Below, piece after piece: positions 32,301-44,690 of a DNA stretch of 64,000 bases (positions within the stretch are counted from its first letter, which is position 1; the number at the start of each line of letters is the position of its first letter). Made by a program: the position numbers and the translations under genes. The stretch covers positions 152,766,001-152,830,000 of the forward strand of contig JASDFA010000027.1 in assembly GCA_035772735.1 (NCBI GenBank). Reading direction: 5' to 3'. This DNA is from Datura wrightii. Its lineage: Eukaryota; Streptophyta; Magnoliopsida; Solanales; Solanaceae. Below the pieces are notes generated by a model, which saw only the letters and a program-made list of their open reading frames with translations, did no database searches and was not told where the DNA came from.

Positions 32301-34790
32301 CTCATTGTGTGTTAGAAAAAATGGAAGGGTGGAAGAGCCTAAAACTTTTGTATCTTTGAATTTTGTGTCATATTTTTCTAGAGCTCCAAAAAAATCGGTA
32401 TCACTACAATCCTTTAAGTGTAAGAATGTAATTCTTTTGTATATTCAGCTCAATATTAATTGTGTCTCAAAAATAGGCCGCACATAAACAAAACAGTGCA
32501 ATTTTGATTCTGCAATAAACATAAATAAAGTAGGAAATTGAGAATATAAAATATCAAGATACATGAAACATCAACTAAATAAAAAAGAAAACCATAGATA
32601 CTCACAAAGAGAAAAAGGAGATTTACCTCAATGGAGAGGAATAAATTTGAGCAGAATCCTTAAACATGAAGACTAATCCTTTTTTCTTATACTATTTCGA
32701 GGGTATGAATTCATAAAATTAATTCAACATTGAATTAAATTACATAAGTTTAGAAACATTAGTGCAAGCCCATTATTGTTGCTAACCAAGTAATGCAATT
32801 CAGATTTATAAATTAACATTATATAGTAACTACTTTTAGCATGTTATCTCAAACATAGAACTAAACATTTCATATTTTTCATCAGTGTAAAAGTCTCTTC
32901 CTCGAATGTATCTTATTATTAGTAGTTTAGTATTTTTTAAATGTACCTTAACTTCACTTATGTTATATATATTTGAATCACAGATGTTGTTAAAACAACC
33001 ATTGAGAAGAAGAAATTGAATGAATCAATCCTAACAAAACAGTCATATGATTTCTAAAAACTAATTTGTAGCAATAAGCGTTGTTTTTTTTGAAGTTTCT
33101 CTGAAACATATTGATCTATTATCTCGAAACATAAAACTTGCACCATAAACGCCATTTAACAACCAGTGCTCCATGTAACTCAGTAAGGGTGGTTTGCATT
33201 TTCTAGTGTGATGGATGATGATTATTATAGTAATGTCTGCACAAAAAAGCAATATGCAAAAATTACGGGTGATGACAATTGCAATGGGGTTATAAAGTAT
33301 AGTAGTCTTGATTTAAATGAATTGGTATAATGACATTGAATGTGATAAAGTTTGGTGAAGGTTACAAGTTAAAATAGTTTAGAAGACAAAGAAATTTCCC
33401 CTTTAATAGAGAAAAGTAAAATTTACTTCTTGAGAGAAAACAAATTTCCTCTCAATAACACTTATGCTTTCAGAGATTCATGGGATTGTTACGCTTAATA
33501 TGTACTAATGTTGGTCTAGTTGAAATTTGAAAAAACTCATATACCGTAACAATCATGAATTTATTAAATTGCTTATGAAGTTTTTTTTTTTACCCAAAAC
33601 ATATGGGAGTCAAACTATAAGGAGCCAAACAAAGTCAATGAAATGTTCATGCAAATATTTGCTGCTAGAAGAGTAAAATAAATTGGTAGAGAAAGGTAAA
33701 GTAGCATACAGTGGGAAAGTCATAGGCTTTCCCTAGGATTTTTGTGCATCGTGAAGAAGAATTCCAAAGGTCTCTGAAAGGAAAAACTGATGGAAAGAGA
33801 TTCTGGCCAGAACAGGGGATAATTTAAATAAGAAAATCACAAAGCACTCAAAATTGATAACCTGGAATGTCCCATATAATTTGGCAAAGAACATTTGATC
33901 AAAAAAAGAAAGCATTAAGGGGAAGGAGGGTTAAACATAAACCACAAAAAAGCCTTTAATTATTTGAAGGAACTGCAAACGTAAGAATCTTTTTTGGAAA
34001 TGGTGACGTTCGGGGTTCTTTGATGAGACAGTTTGTTAGAAAATGGTTGAGAATGGGAAAGTAGCAAATGTGGAATTTGGTGCGCCTTGAAGAAGAAAAG
34101 GAAGAGCAATAGAACAGAGATTCTTTAATTCTGTATACTTAGTCAATTTCAATTCAAGAAGAGGAAATATATGATGAAGAATTAAGGTAACAATAGAAGA
34201 TAGATTTGATTGCACCTTTTCGGTGAAGTGGTGGTTTGGATTGTCGCTTCTTAAGCATCTTGTTTTTATGCAAGTGCGACATAGGTTTTATTGCCCAAAA
34301 ATTATCAAAAAATTATAAAAATAGATAATTACCAATACTATGTTGTAGTTGGGCCACATCAGAGAGCCTAGGATCTTCTTTTACAGAGGAACTGCGAATG
34401 TAAGAATCTATTCTTGAAATGGTGATGTTCAGGGTTCTTTGATGAGACAATTTGTTAAAAAAAGGCTGAGAATGGGAAAGTAGCAAATCTGGAATTTGGT
34501 GCACCTTGAAGAAGAACACGAAAAGTGATAGAACATGAATTTTTTAATTCTGTATAGTTAGTCAATTTCAATTAAAGAAGAGGGAATATAGGATGAAGAA
34601 TTAAGGGAACAATAGAAGAGGGATTTGATCTCACCTTTTTTAGTGAAGTGGCGGTTTGAATTGTCGCTACATAGGTTTTATTGCCCAAAAATTATAAAAA
34701 ATTATAAAAATAGATAAATACCAATCCTGTGTTGTAGTTGTGACACATCAGTGAGCCTAGGATCCTCTTTTATATAGATATGTAGATTTC
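29325..34790. mobile_element. AT-rich block inserted in A3, origin unknown (possible transposon)
   Basis: About 5.5 kb without a recognisable protein on either strand; all open stretches are short and AT-driven. The left side has an inverted repeat TAGTTTA GCT TAAACTA (about 29328) and a GC-rich palindrome TGCGCTTCGCGCGG (29350), the kind of word seen at the ends of some plant Helitrons. The right end, around CCTAGGATCCTCTTTTATAT (about 34756), is duplicated. No terminal inverted repeats or target duplication could be established, so the boundaries are approximate and the class is a guess. Outside it, sequence on both sides looks like the A3 3' region. Confidence 0.3.
33968..34777. repeat. 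Tandem duplication, about 419-bp period, in the AT-rich block
   Basis: Copy 1 (33968-34386) and copy 2 (34387 to about 34777) both begin AGGAACTGC and run in parallel through GGGGTTCTTTGATGAGACA-like, GAATGGGAAAGTAGCAAAT and TTTTATTGCCCAAAAATTAT segments. Both end in GAGCCTAGGATC(C/T)TCTTTTA. Copy 2 has an internal deletion of about 30 bases. Confidence 0.85.
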
Positions 34791-34878
34791 CCTACCAAAT
34801 TAAATGAATCCCTTGATCCCATATTTGATCCTTAAAGTGACCACCCTTATGGTTGATTAGCCCAACCCATTCACCTTC
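34790..34878 (+). other. A3 3' noncoding region, short left piece before T5
   Basis: Joins 42714 once T5 and one CCTTC are removed. No coding sequence. Confidence 0.45.
34874..34878. repeat. Target site duplication of T5, left copy (CCTTC)
   Basis: Identical to 42709-42713, at the outer ends of the two LTRs. Confidence 0.9.
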
Positions 34879-37629
34879 TATCACGATCCGAGAGTACATC
34901 CAGATCGTAGACACGGAAGAAGGAACCCCGAGAGGCTCAAGTCAACCCATGGCATAATCATCGCATACACTTAACATAAGAAACATCAAACATCATGAAC
35001 AAGAGGATGAACTGACTAAAATTAGTATAAATCAAGATGACAAATTAATAACATTTAAATACAAAGCTGAATCTATCTAACAAGTTTGAAAGCCTTCTAA
35101 TAACTGATGAGTTACTGGGACAAGCCCCCAGCTAACTCCAAAAGACTGAAAAGTGAAAACAAAATAAAACCAAAATGCTACTCACGTCGTCGGAGGATGA
35201 GGACTCACCACTGACAGCTGGGAGAATGGGGTAGCATATCTAACCACGCGGCGGAGCCTGGAGACCTGAATCTATATCATGAAATGATATAGCACAAGAG
35301 GCTTGTGGTCAGTACTTGGAATGTACTGAGTATGCAGGAAAGTAAACAAAATAGGGATTACCATAAATCACCGGGTTAGTAACGTAACCGAAAAGAGATA
35401 CAACAATATATATGATATCCTCATATTCATATAAACATCATCACATAATAAGGACATGCATTGTTACAAGTTCAACTGGAGCACAAAAGTATTGATGTTA
35501 ATGACATAGGAATGAAAGTCATGACTGATATATAAAGGGTCCCCGACTGTCCAAGGGAAACATTCTCACTTTTGAAAATCCCAAACCGTCAAAGGGAGGG
35601 AAAACATGATGTAAGAAGTCACTGACTAGCTAAGGATGTACGAAATAATCTTGCTAACGAGAACTCCCGACTGACGAGGGAAATACTCTTGCTAATGAGA
35701 AATCCCGACTAACTAGGGAAATACTCTTGCTAACGTGAAATCCCGACGGACTAGGGAAAGGCTCTTGCTAACGAGAAATCCCAACCGACTAGGGAATAAT
35801 CTTTCTAACCAGAAATCCCTACTGACTAGGGAAATACTCTTGCTAATGAGAAATCCCGACTGACTAGGGAAATACTCTTGCTAACAAGAAATCCCGACCA
35901 ACTTGGGAAACGTTCTTGCTAAAAAGATTCCCGACCGACTATTGCTAATCTAAATTACAACAGCTAATAAGAGACAAGGATATTAACTGATTTTCATCAT
36001 ACAACATTCTCATCAACAGGAAGGAGCTACTTTCTAATAACAACAAGCCTAACAGTTGCAATATCATCCTGATGCATTATCACCATAATCACCTCATCAT
36101 GGAGTCAAATCAATTATTATCTCAAGCATCTTACGCTAACGAGCATACTATCGATTCACATTGTGCATATACTATCATGACACTCCGAATTCCAACTTCA
36201 TCTTGTTCACATGTAATATGAGAACATGCATGGTTTATAAATACAAGTCATGCTCTATCAAGATATATGACTTCACTTATTTAGGTCCACGACATCCCAC
36301 ACACCTGTCACAATCACTCCTTTGTGAACTCTTTAGCCATGGGCGTTTTAGCTTCAAAGGTTTTTATAAAAATAATTTTTAATAAGGAAAAACAATATAG
36401 AATCCACTCAGGCTTAATAGTTCAACAATGGAGGAGAGATATTCTTACACCAAATAAATTAAATCTAAAGCATGATAAGGGCACCTAACTTATTTCAATT
36501 ACTCAAGCCCACAACTTCTACTCAAGCCCATATGATCATCAACATCACACTCAAGTCATCGAGTTAATTATGCAATATTTTCACACTTCCATCATGGTCA
36601 TGAGTTTCTATCATAATCATGGAAGGAATGTACAATTCCCAATCAATACTAAGATCAATTTAGGGAGAACATACTACATGCATATATACTCACCTAATCT
36701 TCACAATTTCATCATATTCATGCATGGCTTCAACAATCAAGTGAACAATAAGCGCAACCCATTTATCACTCAAGTCAATTCATGAAGAACATGCTACAAT
36801 CATACAATCCCAACATATAATCCATACTCCAAAGAGACCCATTAATTAACATACCAATTCATTCCATAATCTCAGTAAATATTAGCATTTAAGAAAAGGA
36901 TGAGGAAGAAATTACCAATTATTCAAAACCCTAGATCATGATATTCTAAATAATTTAAATTGGGTTCTTATTGAAAACATTTTGGGGCACAAGGATGAAA
37001 AGATATCCTTGTTTAAGTCCCACATACCTGGTAGACGAAGACCCCGCTTGATTATCTTCCTTGAAGCTTCAAGAACACCTTAGGAAATTCCTAAAATCTT
37101 TGGAGAAGAGAGGAGGAAGGAGGAGATTGAGAGAATGAGGGTTTAGGCTTAGCAAAACCCTTAAAAAACATCCCCAAACATACCCAAAATGACATCACTT
37201 TAAATCTGGGAGCGTGGGATTTTACCAACTTGCCCCTGAGAAAATCTGAAAAATTGCCCGAACTGATGCCACGACTCACCTGACGAGTCATTGCCTCGCC
37301 CAACGACTCGTTAGATGCACTCGTCAACTCTACTAGAAATTCTCAACCTCCAGACCACGACTAACGTGAAGACTCGTCACTAGACTCGATGAATCGGAAC
37401 CCTCCCTCCTAACAACCGAAAAAACAAGTCGTTGCCTCTCCTAACGACTCGTCATGTCCTCTGTCGCCACTCCCTCCTGACCTCCACCTCAGGACTGCAC
37501 ACAACGACTCATGGTATTCCACCACGAGTCGTTAAGTCTCCCGTTCATAGATATTTTTGCCAGTTTTTCTGCACTTTTCCAATTATACTTCCCGGGTCTA
37601 TTCTTAGATCCTTCCGGGGTATTATAACA
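34879..37629 (-). repeat. T5 3' LTR
   Basis: 2751 bp. Starts TATCACGATCC (TG expected, one change) and ends TATTATAACA. It contains a 38-bp minisatellite (35620-35945) and an ACGASTCGT array (about 37265-37535, exact copies at 37303, 37444 and 37524). Confidence 0.85.
35620..35945. repeat. Minisatellite, 38-bp unit, about 8 copies, in the T5 3' LTR
   Basis: The unit is AATACTCTTGCTAACGAG plus AAATCCCGACTGACTAGGGA, with point variation between copies. The matching array in the 5' LTR is at 40715-41040. Not CRISPR: there are no unique spacers. Confidence 0.9.
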
Positions 37630-37662
37630 TCTCCCCCTTGTGAACATTCATCCTCGAATGTT
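37630..37662 (-). promoter_or_regulatory. T5 polypurine tract and pre-tract hairpin
   Basis: On the minus strand AACATTC, GAGGAT, GAATGTT (37662-37643) precedes CACAAGGGGGAGA, which abuts the LTR at 37629. Confidence 0.78.
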
Positions 37663-38600
37663 TGATGAACATACTGAAAAGATAGAGATGAAGCCAATAC
37701 CCAGATATCAATCAATCACACCTAAACATCAATGGAGCATCTGACTGCGGACCAACCTCTCACACCAAACCTGGAAATTCACATCTAACATGCACACCAT
37801 GACTCAAGGAAGACCGGATAACATGATACCTACATAGTATTAAACAAACATCGGAAGAAAATTCTTTCCCCTTTTTATCTGGCACAGAACTGACACGAAC
37901 TAGACCTTCGTTCTCTAGTTGCCTTCTGATACTAAGATATAATTCACAATATCTAATCTAGCTGAGGATAAGGAATTTATGAGCATGAGTTATTCCGACA
38001 TCTAAAACTGAGCACATACATGAGATAGCCTGGTTCTACTGAACTTACTAAGCAACTTTTATAGACTGAGTTCGAGCTGACCACACTGGAAAAAATATAA
38101 ATCAACACACATAACTGATCCATAACATGAAAATAAGCATGAAGGACTCATAGGGCAAGACTAGTATCACTATCTAACAGGTTCTCTAAACCTAGGAATC
38201 TGCACATACTACTAGACATAACTTAACTTTAACCGAAGTACAAGGAAGATTATCTGAACTTAGTAGAGGTCAACAACTGCTCAGGATGAGATACCTTTAT
38301 GACCATTCTCAAGGTCTAACTTACTTCACATCCTCACTATCTTCCCCTTAGCTTAGAGCCATCATTCTAAGGTTCCCAATCCTTTTTTCAAGTTAGGCTA
38401 AGGTACTAACTCTTAACTCCTCTTTCACTTCTAACCTTCACCACAAGCGTTATACTACAGCTATTTACATCACACCTCAACAATCTTTTCCCACAATCAC
38501 AACTGAACTTCTTACTTATTATAGAGATTGGCATCACATAAAGAATAGCACGAGATTCATAACATAATTGTGGCCACTACTGGCACTTTGCCTTTATCCT
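37663..38600 (-). other. T5 interior without coding sequence
   Basis: AT-rich; no protease, RT or integrase similarity on either strand. The pol genes are missing between the end of gag and the polypurine tract. Confidence 0.6.
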
Positions 38601-39732
38601 GATGGGCTATTATTGCCTAAGAGCGGTTTTGACGATGTCTGCCTCTTGGGTCGGAGTATGTACTCTATTGAAACTGGTGGTCTATAGGAGCTGCTAAAGA
38701 GGTGGTTGAGGATCTGCTCTCACCTTGCTTAGCCGCCGTGCAATCTTGGTGCATATGGCCCACCTCATCGCACCAAAAACAAACATCTGTGCCGGCCATG
38801 CAAACTCTAAAGGTGGTTCTTTCCAATACTCGTACAAAATGGGTATGTGATTTCCCTTACTTTGGGCTTATACGGAGTACTGGCTGTCGAAGGTGCTTGG
38901 GCTAATGATTTCTACTGGCAGTGTGAGCGATGTCCGGTACTCGACCGCTGCTGGGAGAAATCTAGGTCTCCAATCCTAGCCCTCTTGGCCTCTCTCTCCT
39001 TTTCTTTCACCTACTCCGCTTCCATTTGTTGAGAAAATATCACCAAGCGTGGGAAGTCTATGTCCCCGTGCAACATGGCAGTCCTGCATTCCTTTACTAA
39101 GTATTCAGACACTCCAATCACAAATCGACTTACTCGGGCCCGCTGGTCAGCTACCATCTCCGGCGCATACTTAGATAATCGAGTGAACTCCAACGCATAC
39201 TCCTGGACATTCATGTCATTTTATCTCAAGCTAATGAACTCTGCTGCCTTTGCCTCTCTCAACTCCCGAGGGAAAAACCTATCCAAGAATGCTGCCATAT
39301 ACTCATTCCAACCTATGGGACCCACTTTGATTCCTCGACTATCTCTCCACTGACTATACCAAATGTAATCCACTCCCTTTAGCTGGTAGAAGGCTAAGTC
39401 CGCGCTCTCTTTCTCTGTCACCCCCATAATGCGAGTAATCTTCTGTATCTCCTCCAAGACTCATATGAGTCTTCATCTACCTTTGACCCCAAGAATTCAG
39501 GTGGATTCATCCGAAGGAATTCTGTTATCCTTGTCGCTGCTTCATTTCCATGTTGTGGTGTACGAGCTACCGCATGCTGATTGATCTGAGCTGTCAGGGC
39601 CTACGCCAACATATGAATGGTTACTCGAAACTCAGCATGGGCAACATGATCCCTCATATGGTCTGCCTGGGCTGGTGGTACCTGCTGGCAGCCATTACCA
39701 CGATCTCTTCCATTCACTCGTCGAGGAGGCAT
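38600..39732 (-). pseudogene. gag: T5 Gag (Tekay type), broken
   Basis: Starts at ATG 39732 (MPPRRVNGRDRGNG...), with HAEFR and NPPEF-type segments and stops in the first 100 codons. The capsid domain then reads from 39457 (IMGVTEKESADLAFYQLKGV, WYSQWRD, FLDRFFPRELREAKAAEF) and 39214 (VQEYALEFTRLSKYAPEMVA, VKECRTAMLHGD). A canonical CX2CX4HX4C zinc knuckle, CFWCDEVGHMHQDC, lies at 38781-38740. At least one frameshift and several stops. It would package element RNA if intact. Confidence 0.82.
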
Positions 39733-39932
39733 TATCTGCGAGTGCGTAAAACACGAGTCAGGGGAGGAACTATTTAGGGCTTCATACCCTACGCACGATA
39801 AGAATCATGAAGAAAGGGGAATATTCCTAAAATGTCTCATAACCTCTTTATCATAAGTGTGGCACGCTTCACACCCATGAAAAAGACTCTACTTAAGTAG
39901 CTTTCAAACAACCTAGGACACCCTAAACCTTT

Positions 39933-39944
39933 GCTCTGATACCA
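39933..39944 (-). promoter_or_regulatory. T5 primer binding site, initiator tRNA-Met type
   Basis: Minus-strand TGGTATCAGAGC, complementary to the 3' end of plant initiator tRNA-Met, four bases from the LTR at 39949. Confidence 0.92.
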
Positions 39945-39948
39945 AGTT

Positions 39949-42708
39949 TGTCACGACCAAAGAGTACACCTAGATCGTAGAAACAGGACAAGGAACCCCG
40001 AGAGGCTCCAAGTCGACCCATGGCATAATCATCGCATACACTTAACATAAGAAACGTCAAATATCATGAAAAAGCAGATGAACTGACTAAAACTGATATA
40101 AATCAAGACGACAACTTAATAACATTTAAATACAAAGCTTAATCACTCTAACAAGTTTGAAAGCCTTCTAATAACTGATGAGCTGCTAGGACAAGCCCCG
40201 AGATAACTCCAAAAGACTAAAAATAGAAAAAAAATAAAACCAGAATGCTACTCACATCCTCGGAGGATGAGGACTCACCAGTGACAGCTGGGAGAACGGG
40301 GAAGCGTATCTAACCACGCGGCGGGGCCTCGAGACCTGAATTTATATCATGAAATGATATAGCACAAGAGGCGTGCGGTCAGGACTTGGAATGAACTGAG
40401 TATGCAGGAATGTAAACAAACCACTAATAAGCATCAATATACAAATATGGAGTACCATAAATCACCGGGTTAGTAATGTAACCAAAAAGAGATACAACAA
40501 TTTGTATGATATCTTATATTCATATAAACATCATCACATGATAAGGACATGCATTGTTACAAGTTCAACTGGAGCACAAAAGTATTGATCTTAATGACAT
40601 AGGAATGCAAAGTAATGACTAATATATAAAGGGACCCCGACTGTCCAAGGGAAGCATTATCACTTGCAAAAGTCCCTAACCGTCGAAGGGAGGGAAAACT
40701 TGATGTAAGAAGTCACTAACTAGCTAAGGATGCACAAAATACTCTTGCTAACGAGAACTCCCGACTGACTAGGGAAATACTCTTGCTAACCAGAAATCTC
40801 GACTGACTAGGGAAATACTCTTGCTAATAAGAACTTCTGACTGACTAGGGAAATACTCTTGCTAATGAGAAATCCCGACCGACTAGGGAAATACACTTGC
40901 TAACGAGAAATCCTGACTGACTAGGGAAATACTCTTGCTAACGAGAAATCCCGACTAACTAGGGAAATACTCTTGCAAACGAGAAATCCCAACCGACTAG
41001 GGAAACATTCTTGCTAACGAGAATCTCGACTGACTATCGCTAATCTAAATTACAACAGCTAATCAGAGATAAGGATATTAACTGATTTTCATCATACAAC
41101 ATTCTCATCAACAGGATGGGGCTACTTTCTAATAACAACAAGCCCAACTATTGCAATATCATTCTAATGCATTATCAGCATAATTCACCTCATCATGGAG
41201 TAAAATCAATTATTATCTCAAGAATCATACGCTAACGAGCATTATATAGATTCACATTGTGCATATACTATCATGACAACCCGAATTCCAAGTTCATCTT
41301 ATTCATGTGTAATATGAGAACATGCATGGTTTAAAAATACAACTCATGCTCCATCAAGATATATGACTTCACTTATTTAGGTCCACAACATCCCACACAC
41401 CTGTCACAATCACTCCTTTGTGAACTCTTTAGCCCTGGGAGTTTTAGATTCCAAGGTTTTTATAAAACTAATTTTTAATAAGGAAAAACAATTAAGAATC
41501 TGCCCAGGCTTCGTAGTTCAACGATGGAGGTGAGATCTTGTTACGCCAAATCAATTAAATCTAAAGCATGATAAGGGCACCTTACTTATTTCAATTACTC
41601 AAGTCCACAACTTCTACTTAATCTCATATGATCATCAACATCATACTAAAGTCATTAGAGTTAATTATACAATATTTTCACATTTCCATCATGGTCATGG
41701 GTTTCTACAATAATCATGAAAGGAATGTACAATTCCTAATCAATACTAAGATCAATTTAGGGAGAACATACTACATGCATACATACTCACCCAATCTTCA
41801 CAAATTTCATCATATTCATGCATGGCTAGAACAATCAAGTGAACAATAAGCGGAACCCATTTATCACTCAAGTCAATTCATGAAGAACATGCTACCATCA
41901 TACAATCCCAACATATAATCCATACTCCAAAGTGACCCATTAATTAACATTCCAATTCATTCCATATCGCAGTAAATATTAGCATTTAAGAAAAGGATGA
42001 GAAAGAAATTACCCATTATTCAAACCCCTAGATCGTGATATTCTAAATCATTTAAATTGGGCTCTTATTGAAAACATTTTGGGGCACAGGGATGAAAAGA
42101 TATCCTTGTTGAAGTCCCACATTCCTGGTAGACGAAGACCTCGCTTGATTATCTTCCTTGAAGATTGAAGAACACCTTGGGAAATTCCTAAACTCTTTGG
42201 AGAAGAGATGAGGAGGAATGGGATTGAGAGAATGAGGGTTTAGGCTTAGGAAAACCCTTAAAAGCATCCCCAAACATACCCAAAACGACATCACTTTAAA
42301 TCTGGGAGCGTGGGACTTTACCAACTTGCCTCTGAGAAAATCTGAAAAAAATTGCCCGAACTAATTCCACGACTCACCGACGAGTTGTTGCCACACCCGA
42401 CGACTCGTTAGGTGCACTTGTCAACTCTACTGGAAATTCTCAACCTCCAGACCATGACCAATGTGACAACTCATCACTAGATCCGACGAACCAAAACCCT
42501 CCCTCCTAACAACCAACAAAACGAGTCGTTGCCACTCCTGATGACTCATCATGTCCTCTATCGCCACTGCCTTCTAACCTCCACCTGACGACTGCACATG
42601 ACGACTCGTGTTATTAAGTCTCCCATTTTGAGATATTTTTGCCAGTTTTTTTGCACTTTTCCAATTATACTTTTCGGGTCTATTCTTAGTCCCTTCCGGG
42701 GTATTACA
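39949..42708 (-). repeat. T5 5' LTR
   Basis: 2760 bp, TGTCACGACC... to ...GTATTACA. Has the same minisatellite and ACGASTCGT array (exact copies at 42400, 42521 and 42601) as its partner. Confidence 0.88.
40715..41040. repeat. Minisatellite, 38-bp unit, about 8 copies, in the T5 5' LTR
   Basis: Same unit and copy number as at 35620-35945, but the variants along the array differ between the two LTRs. Confidence 0.9.
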
Positions 42709-42713
42709 CCTTC
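42709..42713. repeat. Target site duplication of T5, right copy (CCTTC)
   Basis: Matches 34874-34878. Confidence 0.9.
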
Positions 42714-43197
42714 CCTATTTTATTCATAATGAACCTATTTTGGCCCTAGAGCTTATAGGGGTGCGTAAATGAGGTAGGGGAGAAAAGAGAAAAAGCTAGT
42801 CAGTAAAAGGGGGTGAGGTGTGAACAAAAAAGAAAAAGAAAAGAAAAAGAAAATGAAGAAATTTGAAAGTCAAACGAAGGAGAAAAATAGATAAAATGAA
42901 AAATACACCACATCCACCAAGTGAAAGCTGAATAAAAGAGAGGAAAAGAAGAAAAGGGAGTAAAAGTTAAAACTGAAGCCAAGAGTTGTGTAGCGTCAAG
43001 GAGGGTTAGTTACTATTGTCCATATGTACCACTCCCGTCCCTAAGCATATATTGCAAGCCAATATAAGTCCTATAGTGATCCTAATCTAACTATCTGAAA
43101 AGCCAGAGTACAGAAGATAAGGGCAAGCCTATGGTATCACTTGTGTAGAACTTGAACTTCTTTGTGAGAGTGATAGCTTTCCTTGCAATCCTAGTTT

Positions 43198-43234
<37 letters not shown>

Positions 43235-43565
43235 GTGAGTGTTTGGGACTTCATTAGTTGTGAGGGTTCATGGGTTGCATTACACTCTACCAATATTCTG
43301 TGTAAATAAGATTTGTGATAGCTCAGTTGTCTGGTAATGATTGGATGCCATCTCTCAATCCCTTTGTGGCATGAGTTATGGTTGCATGTATGCATAGATA
43401 ATTTGGTTTTGAATGATGAAGGGGTCGATATTTGATAGTTCTCATATGTGCAAATTTTGGTGTTGTTGGTTGTAGATCCTCATTTTTACTTTCTAGTTAA
43501 ATGTTATTGTAGTAGTGTGTTTATTTGGGTGGGGACATGTAAAAGTTTTAAATTAAGGGTGTTGA
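42714..43565 (+). other. A3 3' noncoding region with purine-rich tract
   Basis: No coding sequence. A GAAAAAG-rich tract (about 42775-42970) and a GGGCAAGCCTATGG segment (43121) match the 3' regions of A1 and A2. A degenerate polypurine tract (AAATTAAGGGTG, about 43551) precedes the LTR. Confidence 0.6.
43201..43231. repeat. Microsatellite (AT)n, about 15 units
   Basis: Uninterrupted alternating A and T in the A3 3' region. Confidence 0.95.
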
Positions 43566-44690
43566 TGTGCCGCAGATTTACGACACTTTCCACACTTAGA
43601 AAAATGCAAAATATGTTGTTACTTAGGTATATTTATACAGATATGAGGTGTTTTTACCTTATTTATAGGGAAATCGGGTTCGGGAGTTGGGTTGTAAAAA
43701 AACAGTAGAAAGGTTGTAGAAAATGGCTAGCTCCAAGTGTTAGTATGAGTCTTACCATCCTGTTACGAGCCATACCTAGTACCCTTAGTAGAATTTCAGA
43801 GAAAAAACTTTGAGGAGGTGCTAGGTAAAGTACGATTCGTGGAACGAGGCGTACCAAGGAGTCGTGAAAAACTTTGAGGAGGTGCACTTGTACAAGTCCT
43901 GATAGGAGCGGAAGTTACAAACTATAATGGCTACATATAGAAAATACTGAGGAGTCATAGAAAATTTCAGAGATTATGTCAACTGGCAGATCCCAAATTA
44001 CGTAGCAGATTCCACAAGTCGTAACACTAAGGTACGAATCGTACCAAGGACTCATGGTGAGACTCATGAATGCCAGATTTTAGAATCCCAGACCACAATA
44101 GGAACTTACGACTCATGGCAACATTGTATGGGTTGTACAATCTCCCCATACCTGAGAAGACAAAAGCTGCAGATTCACATAACAAAAGACTCCTACAACT
44201 CGTGGTTTTGAGCTACGACTTGTAGGTAGTGGAAGTAGCAGATTCCCTATTAATTTAGGAAAGGGTTTTAATATTTGTATAAATACTTTTTAGGTTATTT
44301 TTCTTAGTAAGACATATACGTTTCTCTATAAATGCGATTTTGTGAGACTGCTAACATAAATTGGAGATCAAAAACACGAATTACTTTGGATAATTCATCA
44401 TTGTTCTAGACTTTTTCATCGTTTGATTGTGAAATTATCAATTGGGTTTTTCTTTCATCATCATTGTATGTTGTTAATTATGTTTTCTTCTATGAAATCT
44501 AATTTCTTTGTTGCAAATATGAGTAGCTAAACCTTTCAAAATTAGGGTTGTGGGAACCATGGTAGAATAACTAACTAGGGTTAACACAAAGTGATTCTAA
44601 ACCAATATGAATGTCTGTATTGTTCGTCTCTTCTTCATTAATGTTTCTTAATAGTATGCAACATTAGGACTTTCCTGTATTCTCAACCTG
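43566..44690 (+). repeat. A3 3' LTR, left part (cut by T6)
   Basis: Begins TGTGCCGCAG and runs to 44690. It aligns along its length with the solo LTR at 48186 (TGTGCTGTGAG...), including GTATGAGTCGTAC-like words, a TATAAATRCxxTTT region and GTGGGAACCATGGT(A/G)GA. The array of ACGASTCGT-like words is at 43745-44225. The remaining third would lie beyond T6. Confidence 0.65.

Larger units (their letters stand above)
34879..42708 (-). mobile_element. T5: complete non-autonomous Tekay-like element, gag only
   Basis: 7.83 kb, minus strand. Two LTRs of about 2.75 kb (34879-37629 and 39949-42708), perfect CCTTC duplication, primer site for initiator tRNA-Met (39933-39944), polypurine tract (37630-37640). 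The interior is only 2.3 kb: a broken gag and no protease, RT or integrase. LTRs make up about 70 percent of the element. It is inserted in the A3 3' region. Confidence 0.88.

Noticed and set aside
35620..35945. Regular 38-bp repeats resembling a CRISPR array
   Set aside because: Units are head-to-tail without unique spacers, in a plant LTR; a minisatellite.
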